From: Aotearoamyces nothofagi
Lineage: Eukaryota; Ascomycota; Leotiomycetes; Leotiales; Tympanidaceae
Reading direction: 5' to 3'
Assembly (NCBI GenBank): GCA_015345905.1
Contig: JADDTR010000003.1
Coordinates: 620,001 to 684,000 of the forward strand
DNA length: 64,000 nt
Position numbers and translations under genes: made by a program. Numbering within the stretch: the first letter of the stretch is position 1; each line of letters begins with the position of its first letter. The notes under the pieces were generated by a model. It worked only from the letters and a program-made list of their open reading frames with translations, did not search any database and was not told the DNA's origin. This document shows, in pieces, positions 45,358-57,653 of this stretch.

Positions 45358-46428
45358 ATGGAGACTGGACTCAATATTTCAGAGCATCTCTTCACTGTCC
45401 TCCCTATTCCAACGACCGATTTTTCAGGCCAATCCATCATCGTCACAGGCGCAAGTTCAGGGTTGGGGTTAGAGACTGCTCGCCATCTTGTACGACTGAA
45501 CGTAAAACACATCATTCTTGCAGTTCGGTCTGAAGCCAGAGGGAATGAAGCACGGACTTCAATCCTGAATGATTACCCAGAGAGCGCTTCTGTTATTTCG
45601 GTTTGGCCTCTAGATCTGGCTAGCTACGCATCTGTTCTCGCTTTTGCTTCGCGGGTGGAGAGGGAGCTGGAAAGGCTCGACTGCGTTGTTCAAAATGCCG
45701 GCATTGCAGTCCTGGATTTCAAGGTCGTGGAGAAGGACGAAAGTACCCTGACGGTCAATGTCGTGAGCACCATGCTCTTGACCCTCCTCCTTATTCCCTT
45801 GCTGAAAAGAATCGTCAATCAAGAAGACGCAGCTCGGAGCGAGGAAACGAGTGTAAAGATACCGCCCCGAATCACTATAGTATCGTCGGCATCACACGTG
45901 ACAACCAAGATCCCAATCTCGAATATCTTTGCTACGCTCAATGATGAAAAGCGTGCCGACATGCTCTTGCGATACGGAGCTTCGAAGCTGATGCAGGTGC
46001 TTCTAGCCAGTTCTCTCGCAGAGCACCTTTCCACGTCCGGTATCCTGGTAAATAATGTTGACCCTGGAGCAGCTTCCACGAGTATTCTAAGGGATTTCAA
46101 CCATGGAATCGGCTGGGTGTTCTCAAAGGTCGAGCAGAAGCTACTTGGAAGGACCCCCGAACATGCTAGCCGAGGGATTATATGGGCCATAGAGGGAAGA
46201 GGAGAGACTCATGGGCAATATCTTGCGCATTGCAGGATCTTTAAGTACGGCTGACACCTTGCTTTTTAGATGCTTGAATTATATTAATTTCGTCACTTTA
46301 GGACGTCGCGATTTGTCAGAAGTGACAGAGGGCGAGAGGCAAAAAGGAATCTATGGGAGGAGCTGATGGTCAAGTTAGAAGAAATACATCCTGGAGTGAC
46401 AGATGTTGTGGCAACATCTGAGGGGTAG
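45358..46428 (+). CDS. Short-chain dehydrogenase/reductase
   Basis: Two exons: 45358-46244 and 46302-46428, giving 337 residues. The first exon alone would end shortly after HCRIFK, cutting the usual C-terminus. A GTACGG donor and TTAG acceptor restore FVRSDRGREAKRNLWEELMVKLEEIHPGVT, a segment common to fungal retinol-dehydrogenase-like SDRs. The coenzyme motif TGASSGLG, the QNAGIA motif, the catalytic Ser in IVSSASH and the YGASK catalytic pair are all present. It should oxidise or reduce an alcohol/ketone with NAD(P). It lies near a second oxidoreductase (43352-44371) but about 1 kb away and with its own promoter, so a joint pathway is only speculation. Confidence 0.9.
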
Positions 46429-48056
46429 TTCAAAATAGTTGTGGCTCTGGGGGGTTTTAATCTGCTACTCTAATGGCAAGATCTCTAGAGTCTGCGATAT
46501 CCTGAAAGAATAGTGACCGTCTCCAGAAATTGCGTGTTCTCTCGCCACTTGCTTGAAAGAGAGGATAGCGGACTCTCCAGCAGTCAATTGGAGAAGGAGA
46601 ACCTTGACCGATATGGCGAGCACAGTAAGGGCATGCAAAGCCCGTCATATAGATGTAGATGCAGAGCACAGAGCACAGAGAGAGGAGAGAGGAGATGCAC
46701 TGCAGTGCGAGAGAGGCATCGTCCAGCCGGGATCAGGAAGACAGCCGGCAGCAAGACAGCCGGCAGCACGTGAAGTGTCGTGACAGGCGGGACATGTGAA
46801 GTCAAACATGCAGGACGAGTAACATGACTTGTCCTGCATAATCACCCGCGCCCCACGGGCTGCACGTGCACATGCACGTGCACAGTGTCGGCGGAGGGGA
46901 CCGTTCAAGCCTGGACGACTCCTGGACTCTTACTGGAGACTACATACTACTACGTTTCATTGTTGCCATGTCACAGCAGCGGATCGCGGGCGTCGTCTCA
47001 ACCGCCCACCTCGCCCCTCCAACCCCCCTCTCTGTCCCTCTCTGTCCCTCCCACACACACCCAGCCCACGGACTCCGCCCGCGTAACGCCTATATCAGCC
47101 AACATCGCTCTTTCTCTGTCCTTGTCCTGCTCCTGCCCACCAGCCAAGTCCTGCTGCTCAAGCCCGAGCCGGCCTTTGCCCTCCAGCCAGCCTGCAGAGC
47201 CTCCCTCGCCCCGTCCCCGCCCCTCCCACCGCCAGCGCATCGCTGCCAGCAGGCCAACTCGCTCCCGCTTCCCACTTCCCACTGCTCGGCGCCCTCTCGC
47301 TCTCGCTCCCCGTCCAGGCGCCCGTCTCTCAGAAGAGCAAACACGCCGCCACCCAATCCGCTCCCTTTCCACTTCCCAGCGCTTAAACGCAGTTGTCGTG
47401 CATTAGCTCCGCCCCCCGCCCAATCAGGCCCCGGCTCCCTCCTCAACCCCAGGCGCTAGTCAGTCAGCTGGGCTCGCGGGCGCTTACGGCCCACGGGCCA
47501 TGCACGGACCAGGGTCGCGGGACGCAGAGGCCCGCTATCGGCTAGCCTGCCTGTGCTGCTTTTGCGACGCTCCTGGGCTTCTCTCTGGCCTGGCCGGTGG
47601 GCTGTCTGTTTGTTTGTTTCCTTGTTCATTTACTAATCGTCACTTCACAGCAGGCATCACCGAGATGTCTAATGTGTTTTATGCATGTAGGTTTTTGTCG
47701 CTTCTGACTTTGGTATCTGCCTTGCCATTACGCCCAACGCCGTCCTGCCTTCAGCTCAAAGCGGAGCTAACCCCCAAATATCCCACGTCCGCCCTCCGTT
47801 GCCATACTCCAAAAGATGCTCCAGGCGTATCCGTCGACAGGAGCTCACGGATCTCCATCTTTGTTTCTTCCGTAATCGAAAAGGTGTTGCGAATGTCGGA
47901 TTCGGTGGATGCGGGACCAGCGCGGAAAATCATAACCATGGGGTGTGAGAAAGTAGTGTTGCTCTAAACGAGTCGAAACCGAAGAGATGTGTAAATAGAT
48001 TTGGTGAATATATTGCCGTGGATATCATATACGTAAATATGGATAGCTCTTTGTGC
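46429..48056. other. Intergenic region with CT-rich leader-like tract
   Basis: No convincing gene. The stretch 46990-47300 is strongly C/T-rich (CCCTCTCTGTCCCTCTCTGTC-like), as in leaders of well-expressed fungal genes, but no matching start codon with a known protein follows. An ATG at 47665 would give a 100-residue protein with a hydrophobic N-terminus; the minus frame at 47751-47939 overlaps it. Both are listed as doubtful. Confidence 0.4.
47751..47939 (-). CDS. Small uncharacterised open frame, doubtful
   Basis: A 62-codon frame with start context CCCCATGG. Its middle part (SDIRNTFSITEETKMEIREL) has a helix-like, coding-looking composition, but I recognise no family. It could be an exon of a longer minus-strand gene lying downstream of the hypothetical protein at 48057-48686, or chance. 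The + strand frame 47665-47967 overlaps it and cannot also be real without antisense coding. Confidence 0.2.
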   Translation of the reverse strand: MVMIFRAGPASTESDIRNTFSITEETKMEIRELLSTDTPGASFGVWQRRADVGYLGVSSALS

Positions 48057-48686
48057 CTAGATGACCTTCCTCCTCTTTCCCTTAGGCGCAGCACTCATTC
48101 TCGGTGTATAAGTAACAGTCCTCGTAACAATTTCCCGCACGTGTCGAATACCAGACCGGGTATTCTTTGGAGACTTGAGGTCGAAATATCTCCCTTTGCT
48201 TGCTACGTCCCAATCAAACGGCGAGCGTGCACTAAAGGGTGAACGGATCGCAGATGCCGCACTGAGTGGGGAATCCGAGCTGGAGAATGCTGGTGAAGGT
48301 GGGATGCGAAGACGACCTAATCGTGATGAAGACGGCGCAGAGGTAGGATAGACGAAGGAGGATGGGAGGACAGCAGATGTGGGAGATTTGTGGGTTTCAC
48401 AGTTGCATGAGCAGTTGCTATGTTCGCTCGAGATATCGGAAGGCGCAGAGTTGGGAGTGGACGTTCCTGATATCTTGTCCCCTGTAGCAGGGCTAGCCAT
48501 ACTCTTCAGGAAGTCTGTATAGGCCGTGGGGGGTGTAATGGGAGTCTTGATGCCAGCCTCCATCTTGACGAAGTCTGGAAACCCAGATAGAGGGGTTCGA
48601 GCAGACAAGGCGGACAGCTCCGATGGGAATGTCGAAGTCACCGGCGTCTTGAGCTGAGGCAGCTTGGGCTTGCAGGTAGAAGTCAT
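48057..48686 (-). CDS. Hypothetical Ser/Pro-rich protein
   Basis: A 209-residue frame on the minus strand, low in complexity and probably disordered. It contains KTPITPPTAYTDFLKSM near residue 47, a pattern I associate with a conserved ascomycete family without known function, a CSCNCETH cysteine cluster, repeated proline-directed SP/TP sites and a basic C-terminus (PKGKRRKVI) that may be a nuclear localisation signal. The frame remains open for about 45 codons upstream of this ATG (WESRHLSHSFHPKDTRYLAG) back to a stop directly before a possible acceptor at about 48815. The real start may therefore be in an unseen upstream exon. Confidence 0.55.
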   Translation of the reverse strand: MTSTCKPKLPQLKTPVTSTFPSELSALSARTPLSGFPDFVKMEAGIKTPITPPTAYTDFLKSMASPATGDKISGTSTPNSAPSDISSEHSNCSCNCETHKSPTSAVLPSSFVYPTSAPSSSRLGRLRIPPSPAFSSSDSPLSAASAIRSPFSARSPFDWDVASKGRYFDLKSPKNTRSGIRHVREIVTRTVTYTPRMSAAPKGKRRKVI

Positions 48687-51600
48687 CTTGTCTCCCGCTA
48701 GGTAACGAGTGTCCTTGGGATGAAATGAATGACTTAGATGGCGAGACTCCCACGGGCTGCAACTGGAATGACGGTGATCCGTGAAGATGGAAAGAAGGTG
48801 ATGCGGAGCTGGCTAAAGATTTATAACGGGGTGGTTGACGGTGTTTGGTGGCCTGAAACGGAATGTTTTTTTGGCACGTCTGGGTTTCCCTGGTAAGTGC
48901 TGGCCGGGTGCCTCAGACCGATATAGCAGCCAGTGCTGGACAATACGGAGGCGCTTTTGAAAAGAGCAAAGGTTGGCTGGGTTGACCTGCAACCTGCAGT
49001 GTGCGAGCAGCAATAACAACTCGCGGTTGCGGGGGGCCTTGGCCACAACGAGGAGAACGAGGTGATGTAAGGTAGGCAAGGTCGAGAAGAGAGGGAGAGG
49101 CTAGGTAAGGGCGGCAAGGGTGATGCAAGAGGCCGCTGGGACTAAGCGAGCCTAGGTAGTTAGCCCGTCGGCGGTCTTTCTTTGGTGTGCGACAGTGCGA
49201 CAGAGCGACAAGGGCGACAAGGACTCGGGGGGGAGGGGGGCGGACTCGACGGGAAGCGCAGCTGTTGCAGTAGTCGCAGCGGGCCTCCCTGTTGTGCGTG
49301 TTGCTTAACTGCCACGCTCTCCGCCGGCTGCTCTGTACAGCTCTCTGCACGCTGGCTGCTGCTTACTGCTGCTGACCGCTGCCGGGCGACTGGCTGACGA
49401 CTGGCTGAGATACACCGGACAGGCGTGACAGAGGAGGGCGATATGAGCAGGGCTATGTGGCCCTGGTGCGTGCAGAAGACCTGGGATTGGACTGTGACTC
49501 GCGCCTCGCAACTGCAGATGCAATACCTCAACGGCACCGCTCGCTGCGATGGTTGGTCGGCGCCGGATACTGCTGGTGGCCCTATTCTTAGAGATGACCG
49601 CCGAGACTGTTGCTGAGCGGCTTGGCAACTGTTTGGTCGACGTGGCCACGGGAACCAACCAATACGTGATCTTCTAGACACCGGACACTGGACGCCAGAC
49701 CCAGCTGTGTTTGTGTAGACGGTATGGTATGGTGAAAGCTCCGAGCTGGGAGCAAACGCCGCAGGCGATGTATGGAAATGTGTGATACCGACAGGATGGA
49801 TACTGGGAGGTGTTTCGAGGGCTTCAAGATAATAGCTGTCTCCTTTGGGTAGCACAAGAGCCAGAGAGCCTGGATGGAGTAGGTAGGCCCGGTAATGATC
49901 CTTTTGCTGGAGGACTATTATCCTTCTGTCGGTTTACGTATGTCAGGAAGTTCGTCGATCTACGGCATCATGGCGGGATATTCATGGCATTATGTAGAAA
50001 ATGCAGGCTCTTGAGAAACGCTGCAATGGCCGTCCTGATACACACAGCGCGCGCCAGCAGGAAATATTTCTTCGCCAAACGGGCGCGAATCACAACAGTC
50101 TATCCTTCCGGAGTCAATAGCAGTTGATGTGTGGCCGGCGAAGATGATTGAAGTACAACCATATGAGCGCGCGCTATCTGAGTTTCTTCAAGTTTTTGCT
50201 ACGACTTCAGATACGCCGTCCAAAATTGGATCGAGCGGGTTGAAAGTTTGTATGATTCCGGCAATCTTGTATCTGAATGGCTGGTAGACACCAAGTTGTA
50301 CCAATCATAGCAACAAGCTGGGCGTACCAAGAGGTGTCTGAAGCAGCGCGCGGCTGCACGTGGGAGATGTTCGGAGGCCGCTGAGAACCGGCCACATGGT
50401 ATCATCGAATGGGAGCCATCGCGACGAGAGTGCTGTGACAGCCTTGGTTCAACAATTATGACCTTTTCGAGTTTCCCCCTCCAACATCATCCAAAGACGC
50501 CACTTAGACGCCATCAACTTGACGCCAAACAGACCATTGGCAGGTGCGATGTACATGTCATAATCTCTAATCGGGGGCGATAAGAATTGTTGTTTGTGCA
50601 GTAGCGTGTCTGGGCCGCAGAGGAATCAGATGTCGACATTATAGGGCTTGTCCAAGAGTACTGTCGATACACAGGGGCATTGTTATTCTCCGATTCCCGA
50701 ATCCACACCGCTTCCTGGGAAATCCAGCTGCATCACTTGACGAGCAAAGCTTGCTTCTCATATATGAGGGCTCTCAGCTGCTGGGGAGATATATTAAGCT
50801 CGCACGAGGTATGTGCATCTCAATATCAGTTGGCTCAAATCACCCCAACATGAAAATGATGTTACTTGGTAAGGCACATCTTTTATCCAGAGCCGGTGAT
50901 TTCAGCCTGAAATGCTTTAACCACTCCGATCACAAAACGCAAATCAACAGTCAGTGGTCATAGTCCTTCGTAGGCTACCCAGCGCCTCCCCGTGATGTAA
51001 ATGGAGGGAATAACTATTTAGCGAGGTAGTGTGCGGCATACCCTGACTCCCTCGACATAGGATTTAGGACGGGTAGTAAGTTTATTCTAGCCTGAGATCG
51101 AATAGTACCATCGTACAATTGCTCCCAAATTATCTCACTTGGTTTCTTCTGTACAAACATCCTCGATGGTATCGGAGAATCCATGTTGTTCAGCTTTGCC
51201 TTCGAGACATTATTTATCTAGAAATTTACATCAAACCAAGAAATACACCACTCGAAGAAATTGTCAAGCACTTTGATGGTGAAGCAGCCGTTCTTAGGGG
51301 AGCTGCTGCCACTGGGAAGGCCAGAACATTAGCAGCAGAGATTGATTCAACCACCCCTTGCATACAGGGCAGCTGTAGTGATACTTCTCTATGCACTGAT
51401 TCCGACTAGGACATCACAGCAGAACAGTACAGTACTGTACAACGAGGGTCCTCGCTAGACAGAGGAAGTTGGTGTTACTCTACTAGAAAGGCGCTATATA
51501 GTTTGAGAGATTTCAAGGGTTTTTTGAACGGTAATAAAGGAGATATTCAATATATTCCACTCAACTCTAGCTATTTAAACTACATTTGTACCCTCGCCCT

Positions 51601-52178
51601 GGCCCCTCTGAGTATTTATTAGGCCTAAGTCACCGCACAAATATAATGCTTTCACAGACACAAGATCAATATATGTTGGCCATTATATAACGTAGCGTGC
51701 TCCGAGACCGAGAGCTCCAGAAACGCTTTGCGTACGTGATAATGGATAAAGAAGAAGGAAATGTATATGATTGACATCCAGAGGTGCTGCTAAGGTGCTA
51801 TCTTCATGAGTTCTATATGTCGTTTAGCCGTTATCTCGTCAATTGCTCAGTCGCGGCGAGAGCTAGAAACGCCATCCGGAATCCAGCCTAGCGGATAGAT
51901 TAACATTACACGCTGTTGAAGAATTATCTCAACATCCTAAGTTGAGCTCACTAGCACCAAACCCATTGGTAGCTCCTAGCCCAACGTGTCCTCCATTCCT
52001 GTCGCATTCGCATCCTATGCTATTCCCTGATCTCTACTGTTGCCGACGTTAAGGATTATTACCGTACACTCCTTGCGATTGCTCGACGCACCAGGCAGAG
52101 CTCTATCAGCCGTTAGATAAGCGTCATCCGAGTAGGCTGCTACTATCCTCGATTACCCCTCGAGGTCGCGCAATCACA
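48687..52178. other. Long intergenic region, mostly featureless
   Basis: About 3.5 kb in which I recognise only one possible protein relic (51119-51409). 48687-49900 may hold the leader or upstream exon of the hypothetical gene. Overlapping long open frames on both strands at 49160-49855 come from repetitive CTGCTG/GACTGGCTGA-like composition. The last 500 bp is the SHR3 promoter. Confidence 0.45.
51119..51409 (+). pseudogene. Possible relic of an MFS sugar-transporter C-terminus
   Basis: The frame reads NTPLEEIVKHFDGEAAVL followed by GGAAATGKARTLAAEI-like sequence (with one Arg in place of Gly). It resembles the cytosolic tail after the last helix of fungal sugar porters (consensus PETKxxPLEEIxxxF). 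No transporter helices or upstream exons are recognisable in the 900 bp before it. It is either a decayed fragment or a chance resemblance. Confidence 0.3.
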
Positions 52179-52925
52179 ATGGCTCTCTTGAGTTTTAAGA
52201 CGTATGATGACCCTAAGAGAAATCATGGCGCAACCTCTTTCGCGACGTTTATGATCGTTGCCTGTAAGTTGCTATCTTTCTCAGGTCCTCATCGATGCTA
52301 ATATGGCCCAGCAACTAGTTTCTTCCTGGGCATGCTCTTCTCCTCCTTCCCATACGACTTTCCTTTACTTTGGACTACTGAGGACACACCGGCAATCTTC
52401 TACGATCAATTGGAGACACATTTGAGATTCCTCCACGCATCGCCGGCCATCATTCCTCGTATCCTTCATATTGTCATCTTCATCGGGTTCTCGGGCTTCT
52501 TCATCAAGCTCTTCAAGCCTTCCGAGGCAAATCTACTATTCGATGGCGCATCACTAGTTTTGTATGTTATTGCAGTAGCCGTCTATATCACCAATATTGT
52601 CAAAGGGCTACGTATCGTGACTGCAGGCATATACGATAGGGATGAGATTATAGAGAGCAATCAAGCGGGGATTCAACCGATGGCAGAAGCTGTGACAGGA
52701 AGGGAAGACAGCATGCGTGTTCTTGCGGCGAGCAACACCATTCTAGCTCTCGTACTCCTTGGAGTTCTAGTCTTGCAAGCTGGCCAATGGTATGCTGAGC
52801 GCAAGGAACAGGACGAGACTGCGAAATACGAGGAAGAGCAAAAGGCGAAGACAGCTGCGACTCCAACAAGCCACCAGAAGAGTGGGAACCACGTGACAAG
52901 ATCAGCTTCGAAGAAGAAGCAGTAA
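52179..52925 (+). CDS. SHR3: ER membrane chaperone Shr3 (amino-acid permease packaging)
   Basis: Two exons: 52179-52263 and 52312-52925, giving 232 residues. The ATG of exon 1 is needed because exon 2 starts within the first helix; the join reads IVASTSFFLGMLFSSFPYD, matching the Shr3 signature. Four membrane helices follow (at about 26-45, 75-93, 105-123 and 175-193), then a charged, lysine-rich cytosolic tail ending KKKQ. Shr3 keeps amino-acid permeases from aggregating in the ER and presents them to COPII for export. Its clients are permeases of the AAP (APC) family rather than AAAP, so the transporter at 40607 is not necessarily a client. Confidence 0.92.
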
Positions 52926-54410
52926 GTTGTGACCGCGTGGGATTATAGGGATCTCAATGCCCTTCTTGTGGCAGTCAATCAAAATGGGTCATATTTGTCA
53001 ATATAGCTTTGCGAGCCGTCACTTAGTTGCTTAACGAGGACTGTAAAATGAAAAGCTTTCTATAGCGTCACGGATACACTTTTTATCTATAATGCCATAC
53101 ATACGTGGACTATCCTGTTGGCGAGTGAAATCCTTTTCCATTGGCATATTTCTATAACAGACGACGCTCTCTTCCCTACTTCCAGCCCGAGTATGACATT
53201 TTCTTCAGCCGTGATATTACGATATTTTACCTAGAAGCGAGGAGTTGCTGGATATTAGAAATTGGCAACAGGGACAAGTACTTCTTTAAATGTAAGAGGA
53301 AGGTTATAGGGCACTAAGCTTACTAGTCGAGGAAAAAGCAGTTCTTCTCAAAGCCTTCTACTCTCTTCATCCAGTTTTTCAACCTGCTCCTCTATATTTT
53401 GCCGCTCGAATTTCTAGGAATGGCCTCCACAAATCTCATGCCACTGTCGAAACGCTTATGCTTACTAGTTTGGCCAGGCGAGCACCGAGGAAGTCTTTGA
53501 TATCGGTCCCTGCCACAGACGGGCGAGCTCTTCAGCAGTGTGTAAAGCTAGGGTTTGACCGGAGAGAGCATCCGCCAGCAGCGATGATCCTAAGGCAAAA
53601 AGCAGATATATCATACAGGTACTTCCAGGCATAGAACCAACATCGTTAAACGAATGCATACATACACAATCGGCGAGATTGAGATTTACCCTGAAGCTGC
53701 CAACCGCCCCTGCTCCCTTTTCTCCTCCCGCTTTCGCTTCCGCTCCCGCTCCCTCCCCCTTCTTCTCCCTCCTACACCGACAAATCACATCAACATCTAT
53801 TAGCTCACGTGGCCGTCCGGTTCCCCTCTTCTTTTCTCGTCGTTGGCCCGTGTCCCAGCACCTGTCCTTTTCGTCCTTTTCGTCCTTTTCGCCCTTTTTG
53901 CCCTTTTTGCTGTAGCCGAGACACCCCGAGGCATCTTCTTACGGATCTCATCTCCGCTAGTCTCAAAAACGTCCCTCGATCGCACATCGTCATTTCCTGT
54001 TTCTATACATACTCCTCACACGCACCACATACCACATGCTACATGCTACATGCAGTATCCTCTATCTACAGAGCAAATCTGCCGCGTTGTCCCTTGTTCC
54101 TCGCTACGCCTATCATGGCATCGATGCTACCTATGCTACATATGCTAAGTCTGTATCCAACCAGCATCATTATTTACTCACCTTTACTGCTCGTTTCTCT
54201 GTTTTCAGTCCTCGTGCGTAGCCACTTCTTGGTCAAGTACCGAGGTCCCTATCTCGTAGAGTCACAGCCATGTTCTGTAACTATGGGCCTTCAGGCAATA
54301 ATACATATATATGTCTATACTTGTGCTTATCAGTCCTCGCATACCTTGGCTCACCTAAGTCCCTTTAACCTTTTTGTGCATCACTCTCCTCTGTCATTCT
54401 TGCTGTTGCC
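52926..54410. other. Intergenic, promoter of GH3 gene
   Basis: About 1.5 kb without a recognised gene. A TTTTCGTCC/TTTTTGCCC 9-mer array lies at 53868-53910. Open frames at 53679-54414 follow C/T-rich composition. Confidence 0.5.
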
Positions 54411-57327
54411 ATGATTTCCTTGCACAGCTTTGTGGTTCTATTGTCGCTATGTTTGGCTGCAGCGAGCCGATCATATGGTCCCCAAGCTGCCGAAGCTGCC
54501 GTCCTCGCAGGTGATAGCAAGGCGGACCCCATCGCGAGGCGTAATTCCGTCCCGGAAGGGTACTCCTCGCCGCCTTATTATCCCACGCCAAAGGGAGGAT
54601 GGGTATCCAGTTGGGCAGGTTCTTATGCCAAAGCTCAGCTGGTTGTTGCCAATATGACATTGGCAGAAAAGGTCAACCTTACAACCGGAACAGGTTTATA
54701 CATGGTAACGCAACGCTCCTCTGTCATAGATATGCCACACTAACTGCAACTCTGCTGGCTAGGGACCCTGTACTGGGAATACCGGCTCTGCTTTACGCTT
54801 TGGCATTCCGAGTCTCTGCCTTGCGGATTCCGCCCTTGGTGTAGCTAAAACAGACAATAACACGGCTTTCCCAGCCGGCATTACAACAGGAGCTACATTT
54901 AATAAAGATTTAATGTATGCTAGAGGGTTCGCACTGGGAGCAGAAGCACGTGGAAAGGGAGTCAATGTGCTGCTAGGCCCTACAATTGGGCCTATAGGAA
55001 GGAAACCTCGGGGCGGAAGGAACTGGGAAGGGTTTGGAGCAGACCCAGTTCTCCAAGCACAGGGTGGAGCCTATACCGTTAAGGGGATACAAGAGAATGG
55101 TGTTATCGCAACTGCTAAGCACTTCATAGGAAACGAGCAGGAAGAGTATCGTATGGATATTATTCCACATGGTTTGATGAGAGCTATAAGCAGTAATATT
55201 GATGACCGTACTCTACATGAGCTTTATGCCTGGCCTTTTGCCGAAGCAGTTAGAGCTGGTGCTGGCGCTGTCATGACCAGCTACAATGAGGTCAGTCAAA
55301 TCTCTGAGTAAAGAACAGCACTACTCATTTGATACCAAGATTTTCAAGGCTGTGTTGGTCTAATATTTCTCATATGAGTAGGTCAATGGGAGCGCTGCAA
55401 GCCAGAACAGCAAGCTTATCAATGGCATTCTCAAAGATGAGCTAGGATTCCAGGGTCTGGTAAGTCATGTAGCTCGTTGATGAGCAATTCAATTTTTGAC
55501 ACTTCACAAGGTCATGACAGACTGGTTATCTCAAATTGGAGGCGTATCTTCTGCTCTAAGTGGTCTTGATATGGCTATGCCCGGAGATGGGGATATTCCC
55601 TTACTCGGGCTTGCATATTGGGCATATGAGCTCTCCACTTCCATTCTCAATGGAACTGTTCCCGTTGATCGTCTCGATGACATGGCCGCCCGGATCGTTG
55701 CGACATGGTACCAGTTTGGACAAGATCAAGATTATCCTCTACCAAATTTCTCAACTAATACGGACGACCCGACAGGTCCTTGTTATCCCGGTGCTCTTCT
55801 GTCTCCCACTTGCGTCACCAATCAGTATGTCGACGTCCAAGCAGATCATGCTGGAGTTGTACGACAGATATCTAGAGAAGCCATTACAATGTTGAAAAAT
55901 ACTAACAGTACCCTACCTCTAAGCACTAATTCTTCATTGAAGGTTTTTGGTACTGATGCAGAAAATAATCCGGATGGGATCAATTCATGTACCGACAAAG
56001 CGTGCGACACCGGTGTTCTAGGCATGGGCTGGGGAAGTGGTGAGTATAGAATCGTACTAATTGCTTCCGTGGTGATTAAATTATTTTAGGGACTGCCAAT
56101 TACCCTTATATTGATGCACCAATCGATGCGATTAAACGGAAAGCCAGCAATGTTGACTATTACGCAACCGATACGTTCCCATCCGGTCTTACAGCAGCTA
56201 CGGAAGACATTGCTATTGTCTTCATCAACAGTGACTCTGGTGAGAACCAAGATACCGTTGAAGGCAATCTAGGTGATCGTAGTGCAGATGGGTTGTATGC
56301 ATGGCACAGTGGTGACGAGCTCGTTGCAGCGGCAGCCGCTAAATATGCTACAGTGATTGTAATTGTGCATACGGTTGGTCCTATTCTACTGGAAAACTGG
56401 ATCGACCTCCCGTCAGTTAAAGCTGTCCTATTTGCTCATCTGCCCGGACAAGAAGCAGGTGATTCTTTGACGGATATTCTCTTTGGGGATTATTCCCCCA
56501 GCGGTCATCTTCCCTACTCCATTCCCAGAGCGGAATCCGATTATCCAGCAAGTGTCAGCCTCGTTGGATACGAACTTTTCCAAGTGCAGGATACCTTCTC
56601 CGAGGGCTTGTACATCGATTACCGGTATCTTAACAAGCACAGTATACAGCCAAGATATGCGTTCGCTCACGGATTATCCTATACCACCTTTTCATGGACT
56701 AATACCGCCATCACGGGAGTCACACCTTTAAGTCTAACTCCACCTGCACGAGCTGCGAAAGGCTCCACTCCCACCTTCTCAAACAAAATTCCTTCAGCAT
56801 CTGAAGTGGCCTGGCCGTCTGGATTCACTAAGATATGGCGATATCTCTATCCATACCTCGATGACCCCTCAAGCGTCTCTTCGAGTGGAACTTATACATA
56901 TCCAACTGGTTACAAAACCACGCCAAATCCTGATCCCGTAGCAGGTGGAGACCTAGGTGGAAATCCTGCTCTCTGGGATGTTATTTATCGCATCTCTACC
57001 ACTGTCACCAACACAGGAACCGTAGCTGGAAAAGCAACAACGATAATATTCGTACAATATCCCACTACCAGCGCGTGGGATACGCCCATCATCCAACTAC
57101 GGGCTTTCGAGAAGACAGATACACTTGCTGCAGGGGAGAGTGTGACCGTAGAATTGGAGCTCACGAGGAAGGATCTTAGTGTCTGGGATGTGTTAACTCA
57201 GAATTGGGTGGTGCCGAGTCTGACTGATAGCTTCTTGTTTTGGGTTGGTGAGAGTTCGTCAAATTTGACACTAGCATGTGATAATATAAGTGGATCATGC
57301 ACAGATGCTAGGATACCACCTGTGTAA
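54411..57327 (+). CDS. Secreted GH3 beta-glucosidase
   Basis: Five exons: 54411-54704, 54763-55290, 55382-55459, 55511-56039, 56090-57327, giving 888 residues. Residues 1-19 form a signal peptide. The first GH3 domain runs to about 370, with [10 protein letters not shown] as substrate-binding loop and nucleophile Asp304 in VMTDW, whose exon joins to ELGFQGL. The second domain includes [21 protein letters not shown] and [28 protein letters not shown] fibronectin type III-like domain closes the protein ([19 protein letters not shown]). Many Asn-x-Ser/Thr sites fit secretion. It should release glucose from cellobiose and other beta-glucosides with retention. Each intron is short and canonical; the acceptor before exon 3 is the second of two close AGs (ATGAGTAG). 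Confidence 0.93.
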
Positions 57328-57653
57328 TACGACGGGTTTCTCATAATAAGAGGCATATCATATAATATGGATATTACTATGGTTTAATAGGGGATGTTAA
57401 GGAGGTATTATTAATATAAAGAATCTGAATAACGGCATCCAAGAGTATACAAAGTCTAGTTATCATATCGTATTCATTCGTACATGACAGTGACCTGGGA
57501 TAACCTGGCTTGCCATATATTCAGTCGTAGTGATACAAAAGTCGTCCAATAATTACTCTGTCTGGCTACTATCTAATCACTCTCGCTTTTTTTGGTAACT
57601 TGTCCTATTAGTATACGCCAACACCGTCCCTTAATCACTAATCTAATGCCAGC
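57328..57653. other. Short convergent intergenic gap
   Basis: Separates the 3' ends of the GH3 and AMS1 genes; AT-rich, nothing else seen. Confidence 0.5.

Noticed and set aside
43352-46428. MDR plus SDR as a secondary-metabolite cluster
   Set aside because: No synthase, terpene cyclase, P450 or cluster regulator is nearby; neighbours are a transporter and a hypothetical protein with separate promoters.
49160-49855. 231-codon minus-strand frame
   Set aside because: Low-complexity Ser/Pro/Arg composition from CTGCTG-like DNA, overlapping other frames on both strands, no motif.
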